A stretch of DNA of 64,000 nt. Origin: Aspidiotus rigidus (taxonomy: Eukaryota > Arthropoda > Insecta > Hemiptera > Diaspididae). The stretch covers positions 14,319,001 to 14,383,000 of the forward strand of contig JAVHKY010000003.1 in the NCBI GenBank assembly GCA_035079385.1, read 5' to 3'. The position numbers were made by a program, and so were the translations under genes. Under the pieces are notes generated by a model, which worked only from the letters and a program-made list of their open reading frames with translations, made no database searches and was not told where the DNA came from. Shown in pieces: positions 47,739 through 60,834 of this stretch (position 1 is its first letter; each line of letters starts with the position of its first letter).

Positions 47739-48950
47739 AGTCGCATCGCTCGTTCACAGCCACGGTAATTTTCGTATCCATGCACGTAAATCTGAAGATA
47801 GAGAAATCAACCTTAGAATAAAAATTAGTCATACTAAATGCATTTTGTATCAATTTTTCTGATACTACGTAAATTGTCCGCATAAAAGAATAAAATCTAG
47901 AAGCAATCCGTTTTTCAAGTTTACGGTCATTCATTATGAATAAAATCTCTTGTCTATCTGCAATATGTGATTCTTCCAGATTGTAAGAAAATTTCTTAGG
48001 AAAGTTGAACTTCCCGCGCTCGTTGAATAATTAAACCAAAAGTAACTTTGTCAGTTCTGTTTTCTCTTATCACTTTTCAAGTCAGAATAAAAATTAAAAT
48101 TGGATCGCGAGACTCATTCACATGTTAGCTGTATAAATACCCTGGTGTACCTATTGTCAGGTTGTATCTCAATAATTGTTATCATTTTCGATACGAAAAA
48201 TTTTGCGCCAAAATATCATAGAAAGTTAGAAAATTACCGGCAATTTATTTTAAACTATCCTCTTCCAATAATTTTTATAATCGTACTAGGATTCAGTACC
48301 TATACATATAGAAAGCAATCTTTAAAGAAAATCTTTCTTCAATCAATAAAATACTCTACAAACTGAAAAACTGCCCGCCACGGGGAGAAACTACAAACTC
48401 AAGGTTTTATGCTTGTTAATTACCGAAGAGAAATCGATACTACCTCACAATCAAGAGTTATTGAAGCATTTTATTACAAGTCTATCGATTACTGTCGAAT
48501 CTCTCCGAGTTTATTTTGAAATAATATGCACTCAAAATTCACATCCGATCGTACTTAAAACGCGCTGAATTAATAACGAAAATACTCCTCCGGTAAATCT
48601 TACGAAAATTAGAAGGAAATTCGATTATGTATATCTCGAATGAAAAATGAAATCAATAACGTAATTCGAATCACTAATAACATACCTGAAGATTACTTCG
48701 GTCTATGGTAAAAGAGGGAAAAAGGAAAAAAATCAAGTCAGCTTTATACGTTGATAAAGACGACAAAGAAGAAAAATGACGGCGCAGTAGGGTGGTTTAT
48801 CGAATGTAGGGCGACTGAGGGAAGGTGAATTTTCCGGAGGGAGGAGTGACATCCATATCACGTGACACGAGATTCAGTCGCTTGGCAACAGCTAAAGTTG
48901 AACTTCCGTCGGTGAGATATCGCGTTCGCGACGAAAAAGCTCGAGAAAAT
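47739..48950 (-). promoter_or_regulatory. 5' UTR exons and promoter region of the zinc-finger gene
   Basis: On the minus strand TATCTTCAG before 47791 is a splice acceptor, so the coding exon has a 53 bp leader. A TTCAG|GTATGT donor at 48685-48686 marks an upstream non-coding exon. Further upstream, TCACGTGA at 48858-48865 is a palindromic E-box. Confidence 0.5.
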
Positions 48951-50040
48951 TTATATCATAAAATCAAACGAGGAGAGAAAAGAGCAACAAACGGCTGACG
49001 ATTAGGCCAATTGACAATTTCAAAAAATCTAGGACTAACCATCTTCGAGGATTTGTTTTTAGTCCGGATTGACTCCTCAAACCTGACTATTTTATCCTTC
49101 AAAATACAGCTCGAAAAATCGGACGTGGCAAAGGAATCCAAAAAATGTAGCACTATACTTCTTTTCTCGTCTGGTGTTCACGCGGGTTGCATAAATAATA
49201 CCCCGTTAATATGACATCATTAATGTTTAGTTGCGGACTTTTTCCGTCTTTCAACTGATACGTTGATTTTTCAGCGGTTTAGTGATTTCCGTCGTCCTTG
49301 CGAAATATTTACTTAACATGATATCAGAGGTTAAATTATTGAGTACAGATCAATTCATAGAGTCGGGATTCAAGAAACAAGACGCACATAATAGGTCTTG
49401 ATATTGACATAGGCCCGAACTTCCTTTATGCAGATAGTCTCAGATTCCAGCTCTTCGTTTGCGCAATTTCGTTTTATCGTACATAATTCCTTCTCAATAT
49501 TGAAGTCATACACATCTTAATCAGAAATTTAGCCCAACCTGTACACCACTATCTTTTATGTGAGTTACAGCTCGCTTTCCCTTTCCGGGGACTAATTCGG
49601 GTATGTTGATAATTTATTTGCAAACAATAGCTAGGTATTACTCATAAACTTTTTATAAAATTAATGATCTATTTTAATAAGATTTCCAGGTATTGTAATG
49701 CACCTAAAGAGATTATCTGCCGTACAATAGAACCGACGTATCAATCCATTTATATCAACGATACGGAGAATGAGATCATCAATATCAATGTGTGCCTGTG
49801 TGGAGGTAAATTCCTTCTGTATTTACAAGAACTGATTTGCAGATACGTCCAAATATTTGGACATATCTGCATTCATCAAGTTTTCGAAAAAAACGGTCAT
49901 TGTTATCCCACAACTGACTTTTATATCGAATCGTTGGTATAAAGAATTTTCCAAGGAAATGAGATTATTGTAACGTACTTTTATCCGGATCCTTGATTCT
50001 GTATAGATACGTCAATAAAGCAGTGGTATCTATAAGCAAA
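48951..50040. other. Intergenic, no gene recognised
   Basis: A 92-codon plus-strand ORF at 49664-49942 shows no family I recognise and has no convincing splice or start context. Confidence 0.4.
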
Positions 50041-50042
50041 CT

Positions 50043-50207
50043 CCCGTTGTATAAAATGCCGTCACAGTTGGGAACAGAGGATACTTGTGACGCCTGTGGC
50101 GATAGTTTGTGACGGCAATCACCCATTTAAAAAGCACAGTGATCCCTATTTTTGAAATGTGCACCGTCAGAATCCCGTCACGTGACGGCATTTTGTATAC
50201 CTAACGG
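50043..50207. mobile_element. MITE with CCCGTT termini, 165 bp
   Basis: CCCGTTGTATAAAATGCCGT on the left and ACGGCATTTTGTATACCTAA with CGGG on the right form inverted repeats of about 27 bp. Internal GTCACAG and GTGACGG words extend the pairing. No ORF. Confidence 0.7.
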
Positions 50208-50876
50208 GTTATACTTTCATTGGTGTAAAAAGCCCAAAAATGCTGTCAGAAAAAGAATTATGTATAAGTTACTCATTTAAAATCTCATTTCAAGTCGTTG
50301 ACTCAAATTACACAACCCCTTTACCCCTCGAAAATTGAGGTCTCTCTGCTTTAATGAAAACAGACATCAGCTGATCCAAACGATGAAACTTTCGAAGCGA
50401 AAATTGTTTTCTCGCTGTCAGAAGGACCCTCACACAAATATATGTGTACAGGGTGGACCAGAAAGATGTTACCAGTTAAATGGGAGTTTGCGCTAAATCT
50501 GTCGTAGCGCGAAAACGCAAAACGTTAGACATATAGTTTAAATGTACGAATTTCTTATCTCAATTTTATCTTTAATTTGAGCCATATTTGAAGGTTTTAC
50601 GACTTTTCTAAGCCGAGTTATGGACCAAAATTTGCCAAAAATTCACCAAATCGCCGAGGTTCCCAAAATAAGGCTAGAAAATTAATTAATTTACAGTATT
50701 GAGCTGAATTTCGAAAATTTTAATAATAAAATTATTGTTTCTCGATGAATTTGGACGGGGAAAACGAAAAAAATGGTAAAAAAACCCTCAGAAGCACCAG
50801 AATGAGTTAATAGGCCCAAAAAGGGTCAAAATTTCCCCAAGTTGGAAAATCGTTCAAACTCTTGAATTGGAGACTG

Positions 50877-51102
50877 CACTCTCTGCAAACTGAGATAAGT
50901 CACATCCCGTTTTTCTGCCTTCCTGCTCTCGTTTAGGCAAAATTTCTACCATCACTGTTTTTATGAGCAACCAACAAGTGAGCAGAGAAATGTATCTTGA
51001 ACACATTGTAGTTCACAGAAACCAAGTTGGTAATAATTTTGCCTAAACGAGAGCAAGAAGGCAGAAAAATGTGATGTGACTCATCTCAGTTTGCAGAGAG
51101 TG
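50877..51102. mobile_element. MITE nested in the foldback element, 226 bp
   Basis: CACTCTCTGCAAACTGAGAT on the left is the exact inverse of ATCTCAGTTTGCAGAGAGTG on the right, and pairing continues through TCTGCCTTC and CTCTCGTTTAGGCAAAATT. It interrupts one 140 bp unit, so it inserted after the array formed. Confidence 0.85.
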
Positions 51103-51780
51103 TCTTCAATTGTAATTCGATTTTCAGGTGGAATTTCGCGCTGAGTCCGAAAAACATGTTCAAAAAACTCTTCGAAGCACCGACATGGGTTAATGAGCCC
51201 AAAAAAGGTCAAAATATCCCCAAATTGGAAAATTGTTCAAACTTTCAAATTTTAATTCGACTTTCAAGTGGAATTTTGCTCTGAGTCCGAAAAAAAATGC
51301 TTAAACAGTTCTTCAAAGCACCAAAAAGGGGTTAATGGGCTCAAAAAGGGCCAAAATTTCCCCAAATTGGTAAATCGTTCGAACTTTCAAATTTTAATTC
51401 GATTGTCTAGGGGCATTTTGCGCTGAGTCCGAAAAAAAAGCTTGACAAATTCCTCGAAACACAAAAATGGGTTAATGGGTCCAAAGAGGGCCAAAATTTT
51501 CCCGAATCGGAAAATCGTTCAAACTTTCAAATTTTAATTCGATTTTCAAGTGAACTTTCGCGCTGAGTCCGAAAAAAATTCTTGAAAAATACTTTGGAGC
51601 ACCAAAATGGGATGATGGGCTCAAAGAGAATCAAAATTCCTCCAAGATGAAAAGTTGCGTAATCTTCAAAAGTTGTTTTCAATTCTGAAGTAAAATTTAG
51701 CGCCGAGTCCGAGTATAATACTGAAATGGTCCTAGATAATCTCCAAAATGAAAAATCAAAAATTTTTCTCATTCTGCAGT
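51103..51780. repeat. ~140 bp tandem repeats, left arm of the foldback element
   Basis: The anchor CTGAGTCCGA recurs at 51141, 51281, 51423, 51563 and, as CCGAGTCCGA, near 51703. Each unit also has TTTTAATTCGATTTTC, GCACCAAAATGGG and CCAAAAAGGGTC words. An additional partial unit before 50877 is interrupted by a MITE. Confidence 0.85.
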
Positions 51781-51784
51781 AAAA

Positions 51785-52549
51785 TTGTTGAGTCAGGGGG
51801 TGAAAAGAATGTCGACAAAGTCGTCTGCCATTGAGTGCTCGCGGAGTGAGATATCGACTAGCGTCGGGTGACAGATCCGAAAGAGGAAATTGCGGAAATT
51901 CTCCTCATTTGGAGATTGAAGGGAGACGACAATTATTCATCTTCCATTGAAGGTTCGCGGTGAGAGATCGACTAGGGCTCTGCGTATGATCAAAGCGGGA
52001 AAAAGTGCGAAAACTCTCGTTGTTTCAGTCAAAGAACGCAAAGTTGGTCTTCTGTTGCGTGCTTGCAATGAGAAATCAACTAACGCCCCACCTACGAACG
52101 AAGCGGGCCGAAGTGCAAAAACTCCTTGATTCAGGCAATGGGAAGATACCGCAAATTTGGTCTTGCTCGTGATGAGCGATCAGCTATCTTTGATTGAGGC
52201 AAACGAACGCCCGGAATTTCTCGGGGTTTCACCCGGAGGAGGGAATGATACCGTCAAGCTCGACTTTCGTCATGAGCTCGCGGTAAGAGAACGATCAAGA
52301 CCCCGTATTTGAAAGAGGCAGGCGAATGATCCCTGGGTTCACATAGATCGACTGAGGCCCTGTGTATGATCAAGGCGGGTGCTTTCGCAAAAACTGTTAT
52401 TCTTTCTTGCCAAGGAGAAAATGATACCGGCGACTTCGTTTTCCCTTACATGCTCGCGATAAGAGATCGAATGAGGCCCCGTGTATGATCAAGGCGGGTG
52501 CTTCCGCAAAAACTCCTGTTGTTTCTAGCCAAGGAGAGTTCAACAGTTT
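51785..52549. repeat. Central ~105 bp minisatellite of the foldback element
   Basis: Imperfect repeats carry GAGATCGACT-AGG/GAGGC, GTATGATCAA-GCGGG and GCAAAAACTC words, spaced mostly 100-110 bp. It is GC-richer than its surroundings. A small ORF at 51947-52129 is only a reading of the repeat. Confidence 0.65.
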
Positions 52550-52910
52550 TTTTTAAACTCAGCACACATTTCTACCCTAGAATCAAGAAAACCTTTGAAG
52601 GTTAGGCGATTTCTTTTCGTTTTGGAGAAATGTTGACCCTTTTTGGTCCCGTCCCTATTTTGGTGCTTCGCAGAATTTTTTAACAATTTTATTCAGATTC
52701 AACGCTCAATTTTATCTCAGAATCGAGAAAAACTTCGAAGATTGGGCGGTTGGTCATTTTGGGGAATTTTTGATCCTTTTTGGGCCCACCAACCCATTTT
52801 GGTGCTTTGCAGAATTTTTTAACAATCTTATTCGGATTCAGCGCTAAATTTTACTCCAGAATCGAGGAACACTTTGAAGATTACGCGATTCTTTCAATCA
52901 GGAAAATTGT
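52550..52910. repeat. ~140 bp tandem repeats, right arm, inverted
   Basis: Three units in opposite orientation to the left array: TTCGGATTCAGCGCT near 52831, TTCAGATTCAACGCT near 52691 and AAACTCAGCACAC near 52556. They share TTTTGGTGCTTTGCAGAATT, the reverse of the left-array GCACCAAAATGGG segment. Confidence 0.8.
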
Positions 52911-53142
52911 TTTTTGATAATTCACAACTTTGGGAACCCCTCCTGTAAAATTTGGGCACATTTTGGTCCGTAACTCGGCTCAGAAAAGTCGTAGAAACTT
53001 CAAATATGACTCAAATTAAAGATAAAATTGAGATACAAAATTCGCACATTCAAACTGTACGTCTAACGTTTTGCGTTTTCGCGCTACAACAGATTTAGCG
53101 CAAACTCCCATTTAACTGGTAACATCTTTCTGGTTCACCCTG

Positions 53143-56100
53143 TATACTTAAAGAATGAGAATAACAAGTCCTTATTGGCGTACAGACCAAGGTTCTCTAA
53201 AATTAAAGCGAAAATTTTTCACTGATATCTAACAATTCGATTCGAAAACTTCCCAGCAAACTTATCAGAAGCCTCAAACAAAAGATAAAAAATTTTTTTC
53301 TCCTCGAGCGCTTCTTTGTTGCGTACCTACGCATTCTGAGAGCTCGCGGTTACTACCTAACCTTCGAAATATGAAGCCTGGCCATAATTTTGAGTCTCAC
53401 AAATATTTATGCCTTGTTTTAATCAACGAAAATGAGGGAACCAACACTAAAACGATTGTTATAGCATTGTATAAACTAGTACTGTACCTACCCTCAAAAC
53501 GTATCGTCTTTTATTGATCAATTTAAGTTGATCCCGGGAATATAATACCTACCGGTACACATTCTTTTCCAAAGACACATCCTCTAGACAAAATTGTACT
53601 TGACACATGACTAAAATTTCCAGCCATCACTCAGCACGCGACAGTAAACTGTTCTATTTTTAAATTTCTGTAATATTCTGTTGAATCACATACCTATATA
53701 GACAGAATTGGCAATAATAACTCCAAATCACCAAAGTTTCATATCAATTCTTTCTTTGATCCTTTTTCCAAAATACAATATTTTCGAATTTTCAAGGAAA
53801 AAGTTGGGATAGGTACCTATCAGTTTTTATTCTCTGTACCGTACTTATTCTTTTAAACCACAAACATTGCTACTTCTCCGGTAACATATTAGGTATCTGT
53901 AATGAAGCGCAAATTCTTTAATACGGTTTTCGAATAACTTTTGTTCAAGAATGATGAAGAATATTTCAGTCTCACTCCATTTTCCTCGGAGCGTCAAAAA
54001 GATTGACAGCTGCTTCATCATCCCTATTGAAGCCCTACTTTCATATAATTATTTACTTAATACGAGTAGGTATCATTGAAAGATGAGTGAACTCAAATCT
54101 ATCGCGGATTATTGCCGGTACATTTATTTCAATAATTCTTCCTTTCGTATATTCAACAATTGAAACTCCCCACATCAATCGAAAACCCAATAAGGTACAA
54201 AGAATCTACCTCAATTAAGTGTGACTAGCATAAAATTTTTTCAAGTGAAGCAACTTTCAATAAGCAGAAATATTAAAAAATGATTAGGTACCTACATAGG
54301 ACTTGCGGGTTATATTTTGATGATCAACTTTTTCAATATAGTTCGATCCTTTGTTTCAAGCTCGATTATTTTCTCCGTTCTTAGTGTTCTTGAAATAATA
54401 GAAATACAAAAAGCAGCATTATATCAAAAATAAAAAATAATTCACCAGAATTGATTATTGAAGTAGGTACATACTTATAATCCAATTAATTTCTTTATTT
54501 TTTGCCCAAAACAGCGAAACGAAATCAATCAAATTCTTCTTAAATCATTTAAAATTTTTTTGATATAATCCTCACATAAATTTGAAGATATAAACGGTAT
54601 CGACTGTCGAATCCATAGCAATGAATCGATCGTTGTATTCATTATTGATAGAATTGGAAATTGATTTGCACTCTGTACCTTCTTCGAATCGTGTTCGAGT
54701 TCTATCGGTCCAATTCCAGTTTACTTAAGAATCACCAACAAGAAATTCCGAATAACAGATTGGAAAAATTGGAGTTTAATCGATTCCCAGACGGAAAATA
54801 GAATTCAAAGGAACCAAAATCTACAAAAATATTCTCGTCAGAAGTGCATTGTATGTATAGTTTTAGCGCATATAATTCTTCATGGCTAGATTTTAAGTAA
54901 AATGAAATCCTCGAAAATTTAGATTATTACATAATTACTCATTTATAAAAGGAAAAAATCCTTCGTAAATTGCGCGTAAAATATTACCAGAACTTTTTGC
55001 AAACAATAGCATACCTTAATATCCCGAAAAAATAACTCTTATAACTGTGGAGACAGTCCCAGCTGTTACTTCCTCATTACTACCAAAAACAAAATGCAGT
55101 TTCGCTTAAGCCACTGTAAAATCAAGTAAAATTTTAAAATCAACGGGATTGAAAAAGAGTAGAAAAAATTGCGCTAATTTTGTATCGCTGTACCAAACAA
55201 TCGAAATTCATGAAAGGTAATCCGAATTTTGTCATAATTACAGAAGAAGCAGGTATTTCTTCTCCTCTCCGCAAACAAAAAATATTGTACACGTATCTCA
55301 CTCGGAGAGAGTGAAACGATTTGATGATGCAACCTCTATTCGATTTTCGGGCAATTATGACCCTCACTTCTACCTCGAGTCATAAATTTTATACTTCTGA
55401 TTTCTGAATTCGTAGCGAGACTAAATAATTATAATTTTTCATTTTCTTGTACATAGTATGTCATATAATTTCCAAAATACAAGATATTCGAAAGAGAGAT
55501 GGAAATAAAATAACCATCTTCATAAGAAAACAACGTTCACTAGCTCATATTTTCATTCATATTGCCCATGTTGTAAAATAGGTGAACAGGTGTCTTCCAT
55601 CTAAGTTTTAAAAATTAAGACGAACAAGAATAACAGAATTAGTGATATCTACTTACACTGAAGAAAAAAAAATCAGTAAAATTAAGAAGTACAACGGTCG
55701 CTTTTTCTCGAATTTACAAACACAAAATTTTACGAATAGTTACAAACTTCAAATTGTCAAATTTAACACAGTGTCCCACGCCAATAAGGATAATATGCTT
55801 CGAAATGCGATCCAGAAATTTCGTTAGTATGTAGTACATGACTTAAATTACGATCAAATTATGACATATTATATGATTGTGAAGACTTTCATGCATTTAT
55901 TAAGAAGATATTTAAAAACACCAACTAACACCAGAACAAAATCATGAATAAGATATCAGCTTATCAGCTTCTCTCCGCATAAGACACTCGTTAAAAAAAA
56001 AATCCTCTCATTTTGTTATTGAGACTTTCCACAAATTCAAGAAATTTTTCCGCAGATCCAAAATAAAAACTATTCACAATAACACCAAGTTCTGAAACAG

Positions 56101-57665
56101 AAGGTAAAATTTACTCACGTAAGACAAATAGAGACTATATAAATAAAACGTAACAAATCCGGAGAGCAATATTTGTTATACATTGCACCTAGTCTCTCTT
56201 CGATAGAAGAAGGCAGCAAAGCAACACTTGATTAAGAATAAAGATGATTATTTACTTTGTTTCGTTGAAGATGATGCAGAAATCTAATTTTCTGAATTTC
56301 CTTTCATCAGAATTCGATAGACTCAATAGATCATGGGATATTTAAAATGATGATCATTAGCCGTGCAAAATATGATGTAACGTAATGTACTGGAAATTCA
56401 ATCACCTATGTGGACAACTACGTGAGTTTTTCTGAAAGAAAAATTTGATTTGTAAGGAAGACGGCATCCGCAGTACCGCATGACGAGAACGGATGAAATT
56501 CGTCGTACCAACGACGCGTTTTATTTTATCTCTTTATATGCTCAAGCCAAGTCACTGTAGAATGTAAACTTTTATCATATTTTCTAGTTTGAGGTGTTTA
56601 CTCGGAACAACTGAACGAAAACAAGGAGACAGTGTAGATTTAAATACGAGGACTGAACACTAGCGGGAATTTCCAATACTGACTGAAAATATGAAAAATC
56701 AGACGAAAATGGGAAATTGTGGCGAAAAGATCCTGTATTTTAATATTTTCATAAAATCCGAACCCCAAAATATCCAAATTCTTCCTTCAAGTAAGATCCG
56801 GATCCGAAAAGATTCCTTATTTTTTAAATTTGTGTTCTCGATCCCGTATTTTAAATCAAAAAAATCTGACTGTACCTACTGAAGTTGTTTTCAGTCACGA
56901 TGTTTTGGAGGAAAAATAATGGATATCACTCTAATGCACTCATTTCATTGAAGGCATTACCATCGTCTTTGAACAGAAGTAGTCTTACGTATTAAACTAA
57001 TTTTAGTTTTATAGTCTATTACCTAAGCTTGTAACCTTCCCATTTTCCGTTTCTTGTTCTGATTAATCTGTCTACCTCGATGTCTAGCCACGTTTCGCAT
57101 CTTCTTTCCTATTAGCTAATGTAACTCGTAACGTACAGAAACCACAGAAGTTTTTGCCTTTCTGTACAAACCCCCTGCATTAATCGTGCCTAAAACACAA
57201 CATTCATAACAAAATTAAAACATGGATGTTGACAGTAGGTATAAGATCTTTAGAACATAGACTTGGTTACGGTACATGTTCAACATATAGCTCAACGGCA
57301 AATATCAGCTCTCTCCACCTTGACAATTAGTTCTTTCGATTGATTCAAATTAAACATGGACTCGTAACCAACGAATTCAGAAGACACCTACCCAAAGACC
57401 ACCTACAGTAATTGAGACTAATAATACATACTAGAAATTCACTCACAAGATAGTCGCTGAAAAGCTGCATTCTCATACCTTCATAGTCAGATCTTTTCCA
57501 ATTTCTACGTACTCTGAGCATAATAACAATTCATTCGCAGGCTAGTACAGATAGCGTGTTGTATTTGGTAACACTAACTTACTGTAGACTAACTCTCTTC
57601 ATTGAAACTTTCTGTTTCTACTTTTTCAATTGTGATGTTCGTGAGTGGTTCGAGATTCGGATAAA
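53143..57665. other. Intergenic, no gene recognised
   Basis: AT-rich sequence with TAGGTACCTAC-like words near 53815 and 54290. Short ORFs only. No transposon ends were recognised by eye. Confidence 0.4.
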
Positions 57666-58435
57666 TTATGGAAACCCATCCACGAAAGCACTTTTCTCCG
57701 ATGTTGATGGACTACCTTCGTCAGTATTGCTAGAGCGGCATTTTGAATTATTTGCTGGAACTTTTGTGACTTTTACAGCGGGAATATCACGAGCAACTCG
57801 TGGTCTCCAACTACAAGATCCAACGTAGTAAATTAGAAACAAATTTCTATTATAAATGACTTTCCAGCTGATATACAAATTAATATACCTTTTCGAGGCG
57901 ATCGTGTTTGTTTTGACAAATGTTTGGGCCATTTGGGACATTGAGCCGGAAATCGCGATGGAACAGCGTCCGGTAAAAGTCTGGTTGAAACTCGTTTCAA
58001 CGTCTCGGCAATCGGCATCGAAGTATCGTGATATCTTGTTTTCATGAAAATGCAGCTCACAAACGAAGTCCGACGACGTCAGCTTCCGATCTGTTTTCGG
58101 GATTGTCCACCCCCATCTCTTTAAGGCATCTTTCTATTAAATACACTACATAGGAGAATGTTCTTGTAATCAAGTAACCATAAAAAAATAAGTATACACA
58201 ATAGAACTGACTTCATATTTTGATACTCTAAATAGGGCTTTCCCATGTCGGCGCATTGCATACGTATTCTCCTACGTGTTATCAAAATGAACATGAGTAT
58301 GCAATCCAGCAACACCCATAAGAGCAATGTTAGAAGATAACAAGTAGGAGAATACGTATGCAATGCGCCGACATGGAAAAGCCCTATTGAATCTACAAAA
58401 ATTCGATTATTCGAGGAAGCGCGAACTTCGTTCAT
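57666..58435 (-). CDS. THAP-domain protein, N-terminal zinc ligands not found
   Basis: THAP domains are C2CH zinc modules that bind DNA. The main exon, 57889-58133, follows a TTTAATAG acceptor and reads KDALKRWGWTIPKTDRKL, then SSDFVCELHF, the second half of a THAP domain with invariant W, P, C..H and HF. It ends in AAAAG|GTATAT and joins in phase to 57666-57810, which ends in VDGFP. A possible 13-codon first exon, 58397-58435, fits in phase (MNEVRASSNNRIF) but lacks the first C..C pair. Joined length would be 142 residues. Either another 5' exon exists or the gene is decayed. A hairpin MITE lies in the proposed intron. Confidence 0.5.
58231..58388. mobile_element. Hairpin MITE, 158 bp
   Basis: AATAGGGCTTTCCCATGTCG on the left and CGACATGGAAAAGCCCTATT on the right are inverted repeats that continue through GCGCATTGCATACGTATTC to about 50 bp. 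No ORF of its own. Confidence 0.85.
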
Positions 58436-58439
58436 TCTG

Positions 58440-59540
58440 GAAATGAAATTTTGGACCGGTCAGCGCTAGAATCGCCCGATTGAAGGAACTATACTATGTT
58501 CACATTAAGAAAGGATAGAAGTTCATACTTCGAGTCTTCGAGAACGGAACGCTGGAAGTAATTTTAATCTACCGTTGTAACCACTTACCAAAAGAAATTA
58601 AGAACATTCTGGACACCCATTGAATTCATCGAAACATATGGTATGCACTAATGTGGTGCAAGAAGGCGTGTAAATTACGGTGTCAGGAAATTTGTCCGAG
58701 CAAAAATTGACCAATGAAAAAAAAAAAAAAAAACACAAAAAATTGACCAAGAGAAAAAAGTCACTTGAGAAATTAAACAATGACAAAAGTTGTCCATATG
58801 AAAATTATCAGTGCAAAAAAAGTCGTTTGAGAAATTACCTAGGCAGTGACGAAATTTTAAAGTATAGAAAAAATTGAAATTCGAGTCATTTGTAATATTG
58901 TTCTCCGATAAGCTCGAATAAAGCCAGGATATTGAACATTGGAAGTTATTGTTAGGCCTACTGATTGATACACTCGTATGTATCAATTTATTATTGTAAT
59001 CTCATCACAAGTGTGTACAGGAAGGAGGATGATGATACGTAATATCACCATAAAATATGAGTAATGCGTTTTGTTTAATCTTCGCTTTTGTACTTCACAA
59101 AATTATTCGTCATCTCAGGCGAGGTCAAATTATTCACACAATATTCTTTTCATGAAGAGGAGGATGACGCCGTCAGTGAAGACAACTACTTCTTAACTTA
59201 TCTAAGGACCCGGTATCGCTCACAATCTCGCTTATTAAGATTTATACTATAGAATACTTTTCTAATTTAGAATATTTCACTTTTCCAGAATTTATTTTTT
59301 TTCTAACACTTAAATTTTGTAATGTACAAGTTTCGCTCGATTAAATTTTGCAAAATCTAAATTTCGTCACATTCAAATTTTGTACGTTCATTTTTCAGCA
59401 ATAGTAATTTTCTGTCGGTCAATTTTCGGCCCTCCCTTTGTTCCCAAAACTCACCATCATTAGAACCCCATGTAGACAATCATCTCAAATCTAAGCCCCT
59501 TCTTGTAATCTACTCATCCACCACTTCCTGGACATTCACG
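58440..59540. other. Intergenic, no gene recognised
   Basis: Contains an A run near 58717 and AT-rich sequence. No gene or repeat was identified. Confidence 0.35.
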
Positions 59541-60012
59541 ACGCCTCATATTCGCCTCGACTTGGCTGACTTACCGGAGTTGCCCAAATCAATTTACTTG
59601 AACCCCATCAAATCATTCATACTGATTTTCTCCCCCACAATTTATACTTTAAAGGTGGATCCAAATCAAATTCCGAAACTGGCTACGCCTTTTCTATCAA
59701 TAGTGAGGTTTTGCACTGCCGTACAAAAAACTCGACCTCTATATACTCTGCTGAACTATCATCCATCTATTCCTGCCTTACTCACCTCTCTCTTCTCCAC
59801 TTTCCTCCTCCTTTCCTCTCTCCGACCCATACAAGACCTCTAATATTCTAACGCCATAGTTCAGCGCATCATTCTCATCCTCCTCTACATTTCATCATCT
59901 TCTCTATCTTCAATTGCTTTTTTTCTGGGTTCTTGGTCACATCGGCCTTCCGGAAAACAACGCAGTGAACCTAGTGCCAAACGAGCCCTGCTCCTCAATC
60001 ATCGATCCTACC
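59541..60012 (+). pseudogene. Decayed LINE RNase H region
   Basis: Across two frames the translation shows GGSKSNSETGYAFSI, then IYSAELSSIYSCLTHL and, further on, FFWVLGHIGLPENNAVNLV. These follow the order of LINE-type RNase H: a DGSK-like start, AEL, and the W..GH.G..GN pattern. The catalytic DGS is GGS, and frameshifts and stops interrupt it. The element is probably an I/R1/Jockey-type non-LTR retrotransposon remnant. Confidence 0.65.
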
Positions 60013-60276
60013 TGTCGCAAATTGCGAAGTCTTTTCCTGCAACGCGCCTCCCTAGGCAACAGTATTTACATCTACAATAATTTTGAGAATGTAACTTCAG
60101 TATCTCTCCTACTCGCAGAGATCCTGCGCATGCATAAGTATTATATATTATCCAAAACTACTGTAAAATCGGCTCAGAATAAACAAAGTATCATTATTTA
60201 ATCGTTCATTTATTTACGGATTGAAATAATTGGCCAAGCGACACTTCGCTCAAGGTAGGTTACAACTAATCCGCAA
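60013..60276 (+). repeat. Direct repeat copy A (~264 bp), LINE 3' region
   Basis: Begins TGTCGCAAATTGCGAAGTCT and ends ACAACTAATCCGCA. It follows the RNase H remnant directly, so it is likely the 3' end of that LINE. Its second copy lies 821 bp downstream. Confidence 0.85.
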
Positions 60277-60834
60277 CATGGCGCCCGACAATATTTTATT
60301 TATATGTATAACTTTCTTTGTTGTTCTTTGTTTTTTTATGATGTTCCCCTTTTATCCCTTTTATCTTATGTTTTTCTCATTCTCATTTAAATATTACGTT
60401 CGAATTATTCCTTTTTTTTTTTTTCTTCTCTCCCTTTCTTTTTTAATAAATTTTATTACTTATTCTCTTCGTTAATTGTTAAGTTTGAAGATTTTATTTT
60501 CAATTTACTTTTGTTTTTCTCTTTCTTTCTCTCTATAGTTATTCCTTCATTTGTTTTATCAGTTGTTTTTTCCTCTATCACTTGTTTACTCATTGTTAAT
60601 AATTGTCAAGTTTGAAGCCTTCTTTTATCATTCTATCTTATCCTTTTTAGATGTTTTTAAGAATTTTCTATTCTCTTTGTTACTTATTAAGTTTGAACCA
60701 TTTTTTTTATCAGTTTATCATCGGTACTGTTTTTATTTCCTTCTTAGAAATCCCTTTTTTTTCTTTCCTTCCCTCTCTGTGATAATGTAACTTTTTTTTC
60801 TCTCTCTCCCCCGCTCCCTTTCCTCCCTGGGGAG
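60277..60834. other. Pyrimidine-rich spacer between the direct repeats
   Basis: T/C-rich sequence with TTTCTCTTTCT-like runs. ORFs here are phenylalanine- and leucine-rich by composition only. Confidence 0.5.

Larger units (their letters stand above)
50449..53142. mobile_element. Foldback-type transposon, 2.7 kb
   Basis: The ends CAGGGTGG and CACCCTG sit next to TA on both sides. Outer inverted arms of about 180 bp match closely: CAGAAAGATGTTACC on the left against GGTAACATCTTTCTG on the right, and CGTTTTGCGTTTTCGCG on the right against CGCGAAAACGCAAAACG on the left. Inside the arms lie tandem units of about 140 bp in opposite orientation. The loop is a separate minisatellite. This is the plan of Foldback elements. 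No transposase was found, so the copy is non-autonomous. Confidence 0.85.

Noticed and set aside
49664..49942. 92-codon ORF rich in cysteine as a secreted peptide gene
   Set aside because: No signal peptide and no recognisable cysteine pattern.
57556..58047. Plus-strand ORFs over the THAP exons
   Set aside because: They are antisense shadows; the minus strand gives the THAP motif and consistent splicing.
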